This document shows positions 43,337 through 43,843 of a DNA stretch of 43,843 nucleotides, piece after piece. The DNA comes from Sphingobacteriaceae bacterium (GTDB taxonomy: Bacteria; Bacteroidota; Bacteroidia; Sphingobacteriales; Sphingobacteriaceae). The notes below the pieces were generated by a model, which saw only the letters and a list, made by a program, of their open reading frames with translations, did not search any database and was not told the origin of the DNA. Location of the stretch: NCBI GenBank assembly GCA_947479815.1, contig CANKAT010000022.1, positions 1 through 43,843 of the forward strand, read 5' to 3'. A program made the translations under genes and the position numbers. The stretch's first letter is position 1; every line of letters starts with the position of its first letter.

Positions 43337-43344
43337 CAAAGATA
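43337..43344 (-). promoter_or_regulatory. -7 box placed for a leaderless transcript of the CxxC gene
   Basis: Minus-strand TATCTTTG is an exact TAnnTTTG match with four bases between it and the ATG at 43332, the same geometry as the hemW promoter. The -33 position reads GTG rather than TTG. Confidence 0.5.
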
Positions 43345-43424
43345 TGGTAAATCGAATAGTAAACACATTTATGAGAGAGATTCATCAGTTCTATAATAAT
43401 CTCTGACGCTATTCAGACAATTAT

Positions 43425-43843
43425 TTAAAAAGTATAATAAGGCGATATCATCAAATAAACAATTACCCCTGTAACAGTAACATATAACCAAATAGGGAAG
43501 GTAAAGCGAACTAGTTTTTTATGCGCTTCAACCTGCATTTGAAGTCCTTTTTGAAAACTAAATAATACAAGAGGTAAAACTACAGCCGCAAGAATGATAT
43601 GGGTGATTAGAATAAAATAATAAACAGATCGGATAATTCCCTCAGCACCATAAGTTGTTTTAATGCCGGTAGCATGAAAAATGATATAGGAGACTAAAAA
43701 GAGTGAGGAAAGAATAAAAGTTAAAATGTTTAGTTTTTTATGAGTTGCTATATCTTTTCTTTTAATAAAATACAAGGATAGAAGAAGAAGGATACTACAT
43801 GTGCCATTAATTATCGCGTTAAATTTGGGAAGAAAAAGTACCC
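43425..43843 (-). CDS. DUF420 (CtaM-like) membrane protein, 5' end beyond the window
   Basis: Partial gene: the frame stays open to the right edge, and the residues upstream of the first TTG read PKFNAIINGTCSILLLLSLY, the normal DUF420 N-terminal region, so the true start is outside. About 138 residues are present, with four membrane helices and two conserved His sites (DIATHKKLN and VEAHKKLVRF). A third His lies in ITHIILAAVVLP. DUF420 includes CtaM, needed for cytochrome oxidase assembly in Gram-positives. It is 92 bp upstream of the CxxC gene. Confidence 0.88.
   Translation of the reverse strand, partial: VLFLPKFNAIINGTCSILLLLSLYFIKRKDIATHKKLNILTFILSSLFLVSYIIFHATGIKTTYGAEGIIRSVYYFILITHIILAAVVLPLVLFSFQKGLQMQVEAHKKLVRFTFPIWLYVTVTGVIVYLMISPYYTF

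Overview
The window is AT-rich DNA from a Bacteroidota bacterium, most likely of the order Sphingobacteriales (a Pedobacter-like lineage; the genus is a guess). The evidence is the gliding/type IX secretion genes (gldB, gldKLMN and an sprE/porW homologue), ATP synthase genes laid out without atpD/atpC, many SPII lipoproteins, Bacteroidota-type promoter boxes (TAnnTTTG) in place of clear Shine-Dalgarno sites, and families almost confined to this phylum (DUF4271, DUF4286). It reads as ordinary chromosome. I see no rRNA, tRNA, transposase, integrase, phage gene or CRISPR array.

Layout. 1-416 is a gene-free repeat block: a near-identical ~109-bp direct repeat at 208-bp spacing plus 7- and 8-bp microsatellites. 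417-3982: nadE (-), divergent from gldB and a patatin-like phospholipase (+). 4054-10220 (-): an ATP synthase operon in the order atpZ, an atpI-like gene, atpB, atpE, atpF, atpH, atpA, atpG, then a small membrane protein and a terminator. 10465-17304 (+): the SprE/PorW-like TPR lipoprotein, a PBP1a-type peptidoglycan synthase and uvrC, ending at a hairpin shared with the convergent gldN. 17357-21964 (-): gldK-gldL-gldM-gldN, the T9SS motor/ring core. 22240-24011 (-): a DUF4271 membrane protein and hemD. 24251-27662 (+): an Lrp/AsnC regulator with an EamA exporter, hemW and an SDR oxidoreductase. 27667-28092 (-): a small secreted NTF2-like protein. 28249-33727 (+): a VWA protein, MoxR-type AAA+ ATPase, membrane metallophosphoesterase, UbiA-like membrane protein and MOSC protein. 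33789-38045 (-): an S9 peptidase lipoprotein, histidine kinase and OmpR-type regulator. 38342-41041 (+): a secreted TPR protein, DUF4286 and rfbC. 41092-43843 (-): an OmpA-like lipoprotein, DUF2461, DUF983, a small CxxC membrane protein and a DUF420 (CtaM-like) gene that runs off the right edge.

How the genes work together. GldB, SprE and GldKLMN belong to the gliding/T9SS machine, which runs on the proton gradient that the ATP synthase also uses. HemD and HemW serve haem metabolism, and the right-edge genes resemble the assembly genes found beside cytochrome oxidase operons. Most other genes serve the envelope: PBP1a, OmpA-like, lipoproteins and the two-component system.

The most notable non-coding signals are (i) two Lrp-consensus-like palindromes 31 bp apart flanking the -7 box of the lrp gene, (ii) promoters placed so that hemW and the CxxC gene should be transcribed leaderless, and (iii) a strong two-part hairpin just after the atpE stop codon inside the ATP synthase operon. 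I found no clearly undescribed multi-gene system. The best candidate for one is the VWA/MoxR/metallophosphoesterase/UbiA-like/MOSC run.
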